A stretch of 64,000 nt of DNA. Source: Cochliopodium minus (Eukaryota > Discosea > Himatismenida > Cochliopodiidae). The notes under the pieces are model-generated. The model did no database searches and was not told the DNA's origin. It saw nothing but the letters and a program-made list of their open reading frames with translations. The stretch spans positions 1-64,000 of the forward strand of contig JAMYWO010000038.1 of assembly GCA_024220525.1 (NCBI GenBank). The letters are read 5' to 3'. Positions 13,273-25,200 of the stretch are shown piece by piece. Each line of letters opens with the position of its first letter. The stretch's first letter is position 1. The position numbers and the translations under genes were made by a program.

Positions 13273-14492
13273 ATGTTATTTTCAGTAAATCAAAAAATGG
13301 ATAAAATGGGAAATGAAAATGGTATTTTTTTTAAAGTAATCCATGGCTGGTTTTTGTTTTAAATGAAACAGCATTAAAAAGATTTAGGGAATATTTCAAA
13401 TATGATGACACCGAGCAATTGTGGGGAGAATATTCTTGTCATGTGATTCATAAAAAAGGAACTTTTCCTGCTTATGTTTTTGTATCGACAAATCATTTAT
13501 CTATTGTATGCGATGATAATCTTGTGAACAAAAAAAAAGTCCAAATAGATATCAAAACAATTGTTTCGATTCAATTTGCTATCACTTATTCAAAAAAAGG
13601 AGACGCCCCTCTTTTACAATTGACAGGAGAAAAGGAAAAGGCAGATGGAATTCAAGTTTATACAAGTGATTGCAAGGTTCAAATCAACTATAACATTTGT
13701 CTTTTTTTTTTTGTAATTAATTCTTTTGCACAGATTCATCTTTTCAATAAAATCGTTCAATCGAAAACCGAATTTGCCAATATCTTGGATAAATGTTGGA
13801 AAGCAAGTTATATGATTCAAGGAAAATATACTCGCCAAAAACCTGGATATCCTCCTCAAACTCCTTACGATGTAAATTTTTCTAATTGCTTTTAAAATTT
13901 TGCTTATTTCGCATTTATTAAGAATATTTCAACTCAACAAATCAATCAACAACAAATATATCCACAAAATCAACAAATCAATCCTCAAATTAATCAACAA
14001 ATGTATCCACAAAATCAACAAATGAATCAAATGTTGATAAATCAACCGCAAATGTATCCACAAAATCCACAAATGATGAATCCTCAACAGATGTATCAAT
14101 ATAATCCCAATCAAATTAATCAACAGCAAATGTATCCACAAAATCCACAAATGAATCCTCAACAGATGTATCAATATAATCCCAATCAGATGGTAACTTT
14201 CAATGTATATAAATTTTATAATTTTATAATTTTAAAAGCATTACAATCAACAAATGAATCCTCAAATGATGGGAAATCAAAATTATTATCCTACTATTCA
14301 GAATCAATATCCTTATAATAGCTCCCTAGTCATGAATCAAAATATGTACCAAATGGTATCAAATTTTCAAAATTTATATCACTTTACTTTTAATTTAATT
14401 ATAATTTTGTTTAAAAGAGTCCTCAAAATCAATTGGGAAATACAAAGCAGCAAACAAAACCCCCTCCCTTTAACCCTGAAATTCAAAATTGA
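13273..14492 (+). CDS. GRAM-domain protein (WBP2-like) with Q/N/P/M/Y-rich tail
   Basis: Six or so exons. The first (13273-about 13321) joins to LKRFREYFKYDDTEQLWGEY. A GRAM/PH-like domain follows (about residues 25-135): CHVIHKKGTFPAYVFVSTNH, VQIDIKTIVSIQF and VQSKTEFANILDKCW. It resembles the WBP2 GRAM domain, a lipid- and protein-binding module. The rest (about 150 residues) is Gln, Asn, Pro, Met and Tyr only, with tandem copies of MYPQNPQM and QQMYQYNPNQ, spread over several exons. Such tails are prion-like and can drive condensation. The stop is at 14490-14492 after KPPPFNPEIQN. No WW-binding PPxY motif is evident. Confidence 0.75.
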
Positions 14493-14801
14493 AATTGATT
14501 TCATTATCAATCTTTCTCCTTTGGTCAAATTATAATTAAATTTTTATCTAAAAAATTGAGTATATAAATTTTATTTTTCATTTAATTACCCTTTGAATTT
14601 ATGGTTCATAAATGTTGTACCAATGTGTAGAAAATGTATCATACAAAATATAGAAGAAATAATTTATATATTTATTATTTATAAAAATAAATTAAAAAAA
14701 AAAAAAAAAATCAAACTGAAATATATAAATTACACAAATGTAAAATTTTTCATAATTTATTTCTGATATAATAATTGTCAAATAATTTTTAAATATTTTA
14801 G

Positions 14802-15947
14802 GAGCGATTTGCAAGAAAGATTAACTGAAGCAAGAAAACAAGCCGAAATTCTCAAAGAAAAAATCAAAGAAAATAGAAGAAATAAAAAAGATGCAGAATG
14901 TAAAAATTTCATTTCGTCCTTTTATTTGAATGAATACAAAAAAATAATTATCCCAAATCTCATAATATTATAAAATAATTTATTAATTTCTTAATATTTA
15001 AAGTGAAACAACTTGCAAGTTCTGTTGGAAAATTAAAAGATCCTGAAATCAAAATTAGAAGAACACTTAAGGGCCATCTTGCAAAAATTTATGCTATGCA
15101 CTGGGCTAAAGATGATAACAATTTGGTGAGTGCTTCTCAAGATGGAAAATTGCTCGTATGGGATGCTTTAACAACAAATAAACTTCATGCTATTCCATTA
15201 AGATCATCATGGGTAATGACATGTGCTTATTCCCCAACTGGTAACTATGTAGCATGTGGAGGTCTTGATAATATTTGCTCTGTATACAATTTAAGAAGTA
15301 AAGATACTCCAATTAAAGTACATAAAGAACTCAATGCTCACACCGGATATCTTTCATGCTGTCGTTTTATTAGTGACGAAGAAATAATTACCTCCTCTGG
15401 AGATGCAACATGTATTCTTTGGGATATTGAAGCAGGAACAAAAGTTCAAGAATTTTCAGATCATACTGGTGATGTAATGAGTCTTACTTTATCTCCAACT
15501 GAAACAAAAAATATATTCGTATCTGGAGCATGTGATGCTACTGCAAAACTTTGGGATAAAAGAGAAAAAGGAAAATGTTCTCAAACTTTTACTGGGCACG
15601 AATCTGATATTAATGCTGTTCAATTTTTCCCTAATGGGTATGCTTTTGGTACTGGTTCTGATGATTCTGGATGCCGTCTTTTTGATCTTCGTTCTGATAG
15701 AGAATTAAATCTTTATTCTCATGAAAATATTCTCTGTGGTATTACCTCTGTTGATTTTTCAAAGAGTGGTCGTTATTTATTTGCTGGTTATGATGATTTC
15801 TCTTGCAATGTCTGGGATACCTTGACCGCAGAAAAAAAAACTACTTTACAAGGTCATGATAACAGAGTTTCTTGCCTCGGTGTCTCCTCTGATGGTATGT
15901 CTCTCGCAACAGGATCATGGGATAGTTATTTGAAAATATGGGCATAA
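14802..15947 (+). CDS. GNB: Heterotrimeric G-protein beta subunit
   Basis: Unmistakable Gbeta: about 347 residues, an N-terminal coiled coil ([20 protein letters not shown]) followed by seven WD40 blades. Highly conserved stretches include [75 protein letters not shown] and the closing [13 protein letters not shown]. It pairs with Ggamma and couples to seven-helix receptors at the plasma membrane. The coding exons are 14802-14899 and 15004-15947. Exon 2 begins GAGCGAT right after the acceptor with no ATG. A preceding exon ending in AT (several AT/GT sites lie near 14640) would create ATG AGC GAT, so the start codon may be split by an intron. Confidence 0.95.
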
Positions 15948-16128
15948 AACAATCTCAAAATAAAAAAGTATATTACAAAAAATAAAATTTTAAAAAACTG
16001 AATTATATTATTTTCCTACGTTTTGAAAAGTCCTTTTCGCAAATTAAAAGTGATCATTGATTAAATTAAAATTCATCTTTTGACTTGTTTATAAACTTTT
16101 TTCAATTTTTATAAAAAATATCAAATTT

Positions 16129-17955
16129 TTAATTATTATTTCTTTTGATTTTTTTGATAAAAGATTTTTTCTTATTTGAAAAAGATTTTTTGTTATTGTT
16201 GTTGAGATTGACTTTTCTTTTCTTTTTATTTCTGTTGGATGCTTCAGAAGATTCATGTGTAGAATCTTCACCAGAAAAATTGTCAAAAAAAGAATTCTTT
16301 TCTTTATCTTGTTTTATTGAAAAACGATCTTCACTTTCATCTTCATCAACATCGTCATCATAATCTCCACTGTCATCACTTTCGTTACTGTCACTTCCAT
16401 AATCATTACTTTCATCTTCATCCTGTTTCTGTTCTTTTTTGGTTTTTTTTACCTTTTTTTTTCCAACAGAAGGAAGATTTTTCCAAGGGTTTTTTATTTT
16501 TTTATTTTCATTTTTGATTTGGTTATTATTACTTGATTCGTTGTTTCCATTATTATCATTGTTTTTGTTGAGTTCTTTGTTTTCTTTTTTTTCGAGAAGT
16601 TTAAGTTCTTCCTCCGTCAACTCTTTTTCGTTACAAAAAAGTAAAAAATTTACTTTTTGTTTCACGTATAACTATTAAATTATTAATAAATAATGAGAAG
16701 AATATAAATAAAGAATTAATAATAATAAAGAAATAATAAAAATAAAAAGAAATAATAAAATTTATAATAAAAATAAATTATGTAATACAAAATATAATTA
16801 AAAAAAGGAAAATATGGGATAAAAGATACCTGGTTGGTGGAAAGATTGGTATCAATGTTGAAAACACGAAGGATACGATCCAAACCAGAACAAGCCAAAT
16901 AAGGAAGAAAAGGATGAGAATGAATGGAACGGACAGAACCAGTGGGACCTTTGTAATGAGAAAGAACGAGTCCGTCTTTAATTTTAATTTTCATCACATC
17001 TCCTATCGCATTTGTTCCCACTGCATACTCTTTGTTGGGAGGAGAATAAAGATGAACAAAAGGATGATCATAGCGGTAAACAGAGTTGTGGATGGGTCTT
17101 CTCTTTTTAGAAATGTCAAACACTCGGTATTCTTTGTGTGCTGTCACTGCTATCAACTTGTTTTCCTCTTTTTCTACGAATTGGAGAGAAGAATACCAAA
17201 GAGGAACCCTCATTCTCAATCTATCGTTTTTCACGTTTTTGGATCTCCAAATCAAATTGAATTGATTGTCGTACACGTGTATCTCATTCTCTCTTCCTCC
17301 CACTGCAAATCTTTTGTTGTCTCTCTTTTGAAAGGTGATACAGTTTACTGGTCCTTCTACGTTTTTTACATCCTCCTCTTCTTTTATTTGTTCTATCTTT
17401 ACTTTTCTTCTGCTGTGGAGGGTGCTTTGATTTATTTTTCTGTTTTTGTATTTTGATCTTGCCTCCTCTATTTCTTTCAATTCTTCTTCTGTTTGTTGTT
17501 TGAATGGGAATTTTTGAACATTTCCATTTTCATCACAAATCAAAATCTTTAATCTTTTTATTTTTTTCACAGAATTCAAAATCAAAAAAAACTTATTGAC
17601 AATAAAAAAGAAATTTACCCATCTTCATCCAATATTAATCCTGCTCCAACTACAAATCCAATTTTGTATCTTAATTTCAATGTTTGTTTCAATCCATCCT
17701 CTATATTTAACACTTGAATGGTTCCATCTTTGTAAGCAACTATTATTTCGGTTTCTTTTTCTGGATATCCTCTCCCCCAACAAAAACCCACCACTTCTTT
17801 CTCTCTATCTTGAGATCCAATAGTGAATAGGATTTTTTTACTTTCGAGTCTTATTACTTTTAGAAAATATTGAATAAATTTATTGCAAAGATTTTCAATT
17901 GTTTTTTTTAATTACCCTTTATTACTCCATTTTCTGTTGCAATGATAATCTTCAT
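16129..17955 (-). CDS. WDR74: WDR74/Nsa1, WD40 ribosome-biogenesis factor
   Basis: At least four exons; ATG at 17955, first exon only 13 codons. Diagnostic WDR74 motifs occur in order: INCITFQ-like GPVNCITFQKRDNKRFAVGG, NEIHVYD, WRSKNVKNDRLRMRVPLW, VTAHKEYRVFD followed by KKRRPIHN, GPTGSVRSIHSHPFLPYLAC, SGLDRILRVFNID. A KVNFLLFC strand follows and then a highly charged Lys/Asp/Ser tail. WDR74 is a nucleolar assembly factor of the 60S subunit that works with the AAA ATPase NVL2/Rix7 and the MTR4-exosome. The C-terminal basic/acidic tail fits nucleolar targeting. It is divergent from exosome subunit RRP46, with only 74 bp between start codons. Confidence 0.9.
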
Positions 17956-18029
17956 TTTTTTTTTTTTTTTTCTGGATTTATTCCTTTCTAATAATTTTTA
18001 AAAAAAAAATAGGAATAGCCTCTTAACAA
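17956..18029. promoter_or_regulatory. Shared divergent promoter, WDR74 / RRP46
   Basis: Only 74 bp separate the two start codons, including a T-run of about 18 and an A-run of 10. Both 5' UTRs and core promoters must fit here or overlap the first exons, so the genes probably share one nucleosome-free, bidirectional promoter. No named element is visible. Confidence 0.55.
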
Positions 18030-18960
18030 ATGGATATTATAGAAAAAATTGAGAATAAAGAATCAAAATCAGATGGTATTTTACATTTAACGATTTAATG
18101 GTGAAAGGATATTTATAATTTTCCAAACAGAAAGAAAAGATGGAAGAAAATCAAATCAAATGAGAGAAATTAGTGTTGAACAATCATTATTAAATAGAGC
18201 AGATGGATCTGCCAAATTAAATTTGGGAGATACATCTGTTATTGTTGCTATTTATGGACCAAATGAAGTTAAAATGAAAAATGAAATAGTTGAAAAAGCT
18301 ACAATCGAAGTAATCTTTCAAGCATCAAGTGGTAAAAATGGGAAAAGAGAATTAGAATATGCTTTTATCATTCAAGAAATACTCGAATATTGTATCCTTA
18401 CTACATTACATCCAAGAACAGCAATTAGAGTTGTAATTCAAGTAGTAAAAGATTCAGGTAAAAGATACTTTAAACATAATATCAAGATTAACCTCAAATT
18501 GAAAATTTTTTTGTCATCTTTCCATATAATTTGGTCAAACATAAGATACAATATTATTAACTTATTTGTTTTGTTGTTTAATATTTATCCTTTATCGATC
18601 ATTTTTACTGAAATAGGCTCTTTACTTTCTGTTGCTATAAATGCAACAACTATGGCATTATTGGATTCAGGAATATCAATGAAATCACTTCCTGTATCAT
18701 TGACAATGGCAGTTAATAATGAGACAAAGACAATTAATCATGATCCTAATCTAGAAGAAGAAAAATCTTCAAAAACTTTGCTCAATATTGTATATGATTC
18801 CAAGTTTGAAGGACTCTTATCAAGCAAAACAATTGGATCTACTTCAGAATCTCTATTTTTCAAGTCCTTGGAAGAAGCACAAATACTAGGAAAACAAATT
18901 TTAAGTTTTTTCAAACTTTCAATCCAAAAAAAATTCTCTCGTGCAAGTTTGATTATATAA
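18030..18960 (+). CDS. EXOSC5: Exosome complex component RRP46 (RNase PH-like)
   Basis: Three exons (18030-18075, 18131-18457, 18617-18960) join to 238 residues, the normal family length. RNase PH fold signatures: RKDGRKSNQMREISVEQSLL, RADGSAKLNLGDTSVIVAIYG, TLHPRTAIRVVIQVVKDSG, then across intron 2 SLLSVAINATTMALLDSGIS. The last part carries LNIVYDSK and the closing helix EEAQILGKQIL. RRP46 is one of the six catalytically inert ring subunits of the eukaryotic exosome, acting in 3'-to-5' RNA processing and rRNA maturation in nucleus and cytoplasm. Its divergent neighbour WDR74 acts in the same pathway. Confidence 0.92.
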
Positions 18961-19137
18961 TAAATTTTATAAAAAGATTTTGAATGTCTGATCATTTAAT
19001 TTTGCAAGATATTTGAGAATCTTTTTTTGAATGACTTTAATTAAAAAGGTTTGTAGTTTGAAATAATATTTTAATTTTTTTTTTTTGAAAATAGATAATT
19101 AAAAGAAAAAGGAAAGAATTGTGCAAGCATGTTTTTT

Positions 19138-20480
19138 TTAGTTTCCTTCTTTCGGAGTTTCTTCGGTTTTGGTTTCACCTTCACCTTTATTTTTCTTTTT
19201 TTTCTTGTTTTTCTTAGATCTTTTGAGACCCATGGATAACAAATTGTTGATAGCAGGATCTTCAATTGAAAATTCAGAATTTACGAAAGGAGGGCTTTGT
19301 ACGTTCAACTTATCGATGATGGAAGGGAGAACCAAGACAGTAAACTTGAATTGAGAAATGAATTGACCTTTCTTTTCGGACAAAACAGGGTAAGGATGAA
19401 GCAATTCGTGTTCCAACATTTCCTTTACTCCCAAAAGAGTTTTGGATCCCAACTGTGGGTTCTCATGGAGAAAACGAGTGGAAAAAGGGAGGGTAGGGTA
19501 GGATTTGTTGATTAAAGAAAAAGCTTTTCTGGAAGAATTAATTTTGAGAGAATAGTTTTTATCTGTGTTTCTTTTGTAAACATTGGTACGATGATCAGTG
19601 AGAGAGGTCTTTCCTTCTCCAGTACTCATCATGATATCAATTGAATAAACATCTCCTTCTTCGATGGTGAATTCATCTACTTTTTGTTCAGGAGTAGTTT
19701 TGGAGATGATACAATCTTTATCGTCAATCACCCATCTTTTCATTTTGTGAGATAATACTCCAGAGACGGTGTTCACTTTGAAGATATCCGCAATTTTATT
19801 GATCATTTCTGTAATTTGTGTATTTGTGTTTCCTGGCTTTAACAATCTCAAAGTTGCTTCACTTGCATAATATCCTGCACAGATTACGTCTGCTTTTTTT
19901 CCTGTGGTTGCAATTTCTGGGTTGGCGGTCGCAATTACAGTATGAGCAGTGACTGAAATGTATCCATCAATTTGTGCTCCCAAATCACTTTTTTTTTTTT
20001 ATAAAAATTTATAAATTTATAAGAAATCAAGAATTTTACATTTTAACTAAATCTCCTTCAGCAATAACAAGATTATCCTTATCATCAGAGCTCAATGGGG
20101 AAAGGTTTCCTCCTATTTCGTTAATGGAAATACATGTAGGGAAAGCAATTCCTTTTTTATATTTCTTCTTTGTGAATTTCTTTTGAAATGGTAATGATGA
20201 AAATTAGGTAATTTAATTTAGGAATAATTTAAATGTACTTTGGACAATTCTTGATCGATTGTTGTATCTCCCAATTTACAAAGATCATAAAGTTTTGCAC
20301 CAACTTTAACAGCTTGAATAACAGTAGTCATTGCCACTAATCAAAAGTTGATAGAAAATTATTTGAGAAATTTATGAAAAAAAAAAATCCTTTACAATTA
20401 GCGACTTCAGCAGAAGCTTTGTACAAAGTACAAACAATTGGATCGGATAAACCTAAATCTTCAACATTATCTTCTTCCAT
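19138..20480 (-). CDS. PA2G4: Proliferation-associated protein 2G4 / EBP1 (methionine-aminopeptidase-like)
   Basis: Four exons; ATG at 20480 (MEEDNVEDLGLSDPIVCTLY). It has the pita-bread fold of methionine aminopeptidase without the full metal-ligand set, as in EBP1: GAKLYDLCKLGDTTID, KGIAFPTCISINEIGGNLSP, MDLGAQIDGYISVTAHTVI, GVLSHKMKRWVIDDKDCI, then FTIEEGDVYSIDIMMSTGEG. Here KMKRW replaces the usual catalytic region, which supports PA2G4 rather than MetAP2. It ends in a Lys-rich tail (KRSKKNKKKKKNKG) that in EBP1 binds RNA and ribosomes. It acts in ribosome biogenesis and translational control. Divergent from the START gene, 244 bp away. Confidence 0.93.
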
Positions 20481-20724
20481 CTTAATTTGAGATTATAAAA
20501 ACAATTTTTTTTTTTATTATATTATTTTTCTCAAATAATTTTCCATACCAATTATCTATAAAAATTTCACTTAATCACTTGACTTTTTGCATTATTTATT
20601 GAAGAAATGATCCTCCAAATAAAGCAAAAACATCCTTTTTAATTTTTCAAAAAATAAAAAAAAATTGACATGAATCCTAACAAAGTAAACCCAAATCATT
20701 GATTATAAAGATCAAATTTTAATA

Positions 20725-22161
20725 ATGAATTTTATTAAGAGCAAATCAGCACCTGTTCATATAGAGAAAAAGAATATAAAGGTTGATAATATTTTTAAAA
20801 AAGCCGAAGTAGTTGAATATGATTTATTCATTGAAACATTTGATAAAAAACTTGAAGAATTATTGGAACTGCACAAAGCGGAAAAATTTCTCAAAAGTTA
20901 TTTAATTTTAGAAGAATTAGAAACAAACCTTGATCATTACAAAAATGACCACAAAGAAGAGGAAATATTCAAATCCATCTTTGAAAAATTTCACAATCAT
21001 TCCCAATTATTCTCTCAAATGAAGAATACAGCAAAGGAAATTATGATGATTCTCAGTTCATTCAATGATGATCAAGGTAAGAAAATTGACTAAATAATTA
21101 AAAGCCAATGTTTCCTAATATTTATAAAGATTTTGTTCTTGCAAGAGACAAACATGGATTAAAAATAGAGTACAGACAAGAGAAAGACAAGCCAAGTAAA
21201 AATCTTTTTTTCCTTTAATATAGTTGAGATTGATTTATATTGATTTATAATGATTTATATTTTTATATTGATTTATATTGATATTTTCTTTTATTTCCGA
21301 ATGTTTATTTATGTTTTATTAATTTATACTTTTCAGCTGTATCACTAAAGATGGAGGGAATAATAGAGGCGCCAATATTCAATTTATTATCAGTAGCAAA
21401 CGAACTGGACTTGTGGTGCAAATTTATACCTAGATTGGAAAAATCAGACATAATAAAGGAAGTTTCCAAATTTTCAAAAGTAGTTTATGTCAAAATGGGT
21501 TTACCTGTCATTAGCGACAGAGAAGCTTATTTAATTGGTTATGGTGTTGACTTATTGGAGCATGACTGCATTTTGATTATTGCTCGTGATGTTACCCCTG
21601 CTGAAATGGAAAAAGTTCCTCCTCCTTCTGGTATTTTCTATTAAATTTATATTTATTATTTTTATTTTTTTATTTTTTATTTTTTATTTTTAATTTAAAG
21701 TTTAAATTTATTTTAAATTCATTTTTTTTTTTATAATTTATTTCAATTTTTCAGGAAATGATGTGAGATTAGAGGTTGCTTTTGCAGCATTTTTATTTCA
21801 ACCATTAAAGGAGAATGTAACTAGATTTCAGTTTTTTGGAAATGCTGATCCCAAACTGTAAATTAATTTTATTCTTTTTGAGTTTCTATTTTTTTAAAGC
21901 CTCATATAAATTAAGCTCTATTATTCCATACTGGCTCATAAATTGGGGTGTGAAAACAATGGCTCCTTATTTCTTTGATATTTTCAAAAAGGTTTGTTTT
22001 CTTTTGATCAATTTTTTTTATTTAAAAAATTCTATCCATTCACTTAGCAATCCACCAACTTGCCCGAAATTTACCACAAAAGAATAGAGGAGAATCAATT
22101 TCTCTATGGTGATTTGAAACAAAGAGTATCTGATTATTTCAAAAGAAATGAAAAGAATTGA
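20725..22161 (+). CDS. START-domain lipid-binding protein
   Basis: Six exons joining in frame. The N-terminal 115 residues are charged and helical (KKLEELLELHKAEKFLKSYL). A START (StAR-related lipid transfer) fold follows: KHGLKIEYRQEKDK, VSLKMEGIIEAPIFNLLSVA, WCKFIPRLEKSDIIKE, DREAYLIGYGVDLLEHDCIL, GNDVRLEVAFAAFLFQPL and the closing helix IIPYWLINWGVKTMAPYFFD. START domains bind one lipid, often sterol or phospholipid, in a closed cavity. Substrate and location cannot be read here; no signal peptide or transmembrane segment. Similar stand-alone START proteins occur in plants and protists. The stop is at 22159-22161. Confidence 0.8.
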
Positions 22162-22257
22162 ATCAATTTTACCTCCCTATCTTTTTTAAGATCAATCAAT
22201 TGATTTAATTGTTCATAATTATTAAAAAATAAATAAAAATATAAAAAAAAAGAAAAG

Positions 22258-25200
22258 ATGATACTCAAAATAATAGTATTTTCTTTATTTGTTTATTTTG
22301 TTCATTCTCAATTAAATGCCGGAGCTGCAAAGTAATTATATTTTCAAAATTGTATTTTTTTCTTTACTTTCTCTATTAATTTCAATAAAGAATTGATGCA
22401 ACTTTACCAATGGGGGTCAGCTCAAAAAAAAAAAAATATATAATTTTATTAATATTATTAAACTGACATAAATCAGGTACCTCTTGCTGGATACAACCAT
22501 GGAGAAAGGAGGTTGAAAATTTATAAAAAATATTAATTTTTGTTCTTAAATTTCTTCTTATAGATTCAAAGATTGGCCTATTCCAAGAGCTCTTCCATAC
22601 AGCAACTGGATGTAAATTTGTATTCTGATTTAATTTTAGATTTAATTTGGATTTTTCTATAACCAGGAATGTAAAAATTTCTTTTCCTTTTTATTTTTTT
22701 TGTTACATCTTTTGACAGGGTAATATTGGTGTACAAAGTCCAATTTATACCAGAGCACTCGTCTTGCAAACGAGTCTTTCAAGTGTTTGCTATCTTACCA
22801 TGGTAACCTTTAAAAATCAAGAAAGAATTTAAATTCTTCTACCTTTTTGATCAAAAAATTAAATTTTCCTCAGGATGGGATCGGTGCTGATGTAAATTTT
22901 TACAAATTCTTTTTTCATTTAAAGTTTATTTTTTTTTTTCAAAAAGGGTACTTTGAGAAAATTGGCTTGGGAAAAGGCAAGAGATCAAGGATTCAATGTC
23001 TCCCTCGAGAATACTATTTTATCAGGAAGGTATTTTGAATTTTTGAAAAAAATTGAAATTGAAGATAATGATATTGATATTATAAGAATATATATATTTA
23101 TTTATTGAATTATCATTAATTTTAATAATTTATCAATTATTATTTATTAATTTAATTATTTATTATTATTTATTTGATCTTATTAATTTTTGTTATAGTC
23201 ATTCTCATTCTGGACCAGGTGCTGTCAGTCCGGAATTTTTGTGGTCTATTGGTAAGCCAACCATCCTTTTTCTATTCAATTACGATATTTTGGTTTTTTT
23301 TCTTTCTTTCTATTAAACTTCTCATTTCTTAAATGAAGCACCTGCAACTGATCTTATGGTGCCTGAAATTCAAGATCAATTGGCAAGTAGTTTGGGTAAT
23401 TATAACATAATTGTATTTAAGTTAATAAATTATAAATAAATAATAAAATAATAAATAATAAATAAATAATTAATTACTATTTAATAATAAATAATAAATA
23501 ATAAATAATAAATAATAAAATAATAAATAATAAATAATAAATATAATGTAAATTAATAAATGAATTTGTAAATCGTTTAAATGAATATTTTAAATATGAT
23601 TTTATTTGAAAAATGATAGCAAGAGCAATGGTAGAAGCATACAAGAATATTCAACCTGCTAAATTGTCTACCGGAATTGGATACCTCGTAAATGTCACCG
23701 TCAACAGGTCTCCCTTTTCTTTCTCTTTCTAAAATTTGATTATCACTAATTATATTAATTTTATTTATCACCCATTTATTGTTAGTTCTTTTATTTATTT
23801 CCTACTATATTTTTGATTAATTATTTTATTTATTTATTTATTATTTATTTATTTATATATATTTATTATTTATTTATTTATATATATATATTTATTTATT
23901 TATTTATATTTTTTATTTATTTATTTATGATCATTTATTTATTTACCATTTATTTTTGAATTTTTTAAAAATAGACGTTGGAAAATATCACCATATGTAA
24001 CAGAAGGATCCATAGATCCTAATTTGGGTGTTTTGAGAGTCGATTCTACCAACAATACTCCTATTGCTACTCTTTGGAATTGTATTCCCCCTTCCTCTTT
24101 TTTATTAATAATATTTTATTATTTTATTATTTTATTATTAATTTCATTTTTTTTTTGATAAATTTGTTCTATTTTATTTTAAAAAATATTTAAAAATTTA
24201 TTTTTATTTTTTAAACTTTTTTTAACTTTTTAAAAAATTTAGTTGCAATTCATGGTGTAAGTTTCTTGCAAGAAAACTTTATTAATTTAATTATTTTCAT
24301 TTTTTAAAAATAGGTTTGTTGGGGTATTTACATATTTACATCTTTGCTTTACTTTCATTTTTTTATTTTATTTTTTCAATTTCATTTCCCCAACACAAAA
24401 ATAAAGGTCCATCCAATATGAAAGTAATTTTTCATCTTTTCATAATTTATTCATTAAAATTTATTTTATTTATTAAAATAATAAAATTTATATTATTTAT
24501 TAAAATAATAAAATTTGTTTTATTAATTTTAATTTAATAATAATTATTTTATTATAATATATTTATAATCCATTTATTATAATTTAATAATAATTCATTT
24601 GTTATAATTATTTTATTATAATTTAATAATAATTCATTTGTTATAATTTATTTATAATTATTTTTACGGGAATAATGTTATTATTTAAAATAGTTTAGTT
24701 CAGATATAATGGGAGGAGCAAATGAAATATTGGAAAGGTCTGGAAAGTACGGTATTGCTTTGTTTACTAACGCTGATGCTGGTGACATGTATTTTATTTT
24801 TTATTTCTTATTTCTCTTCTCTCACCCTTTATTTCTAATTTCTCTTGTTTCTAATTTCTCTTATATCTAATTTCCCTTATATCTAATTTCCCTTATATCT
24901 AATTTCTCTTATATCTAATTTCCCTTATATCTAATTTCTCTTATATCTAATTTCCCTTATATCTATTTTCCCTTATATCTAATTTCTCTAATTTCTTTTT
25001 TCCCTTATTTCTTTATATTTCCAATTTTTACTTTTTACATTTTTTTTATTTAGTGACCCTGCTCCTGGAATGGTATTCTTTTTTTAATCTTATTTTTAAT
25101 TTTATTATTAATAATAAAAAATATTTTTATATTAATATTTTAATTCTTTTTATTAATTTGTATTTTAATTTAATATTCATTTAAAAGTAATAAAATATAA

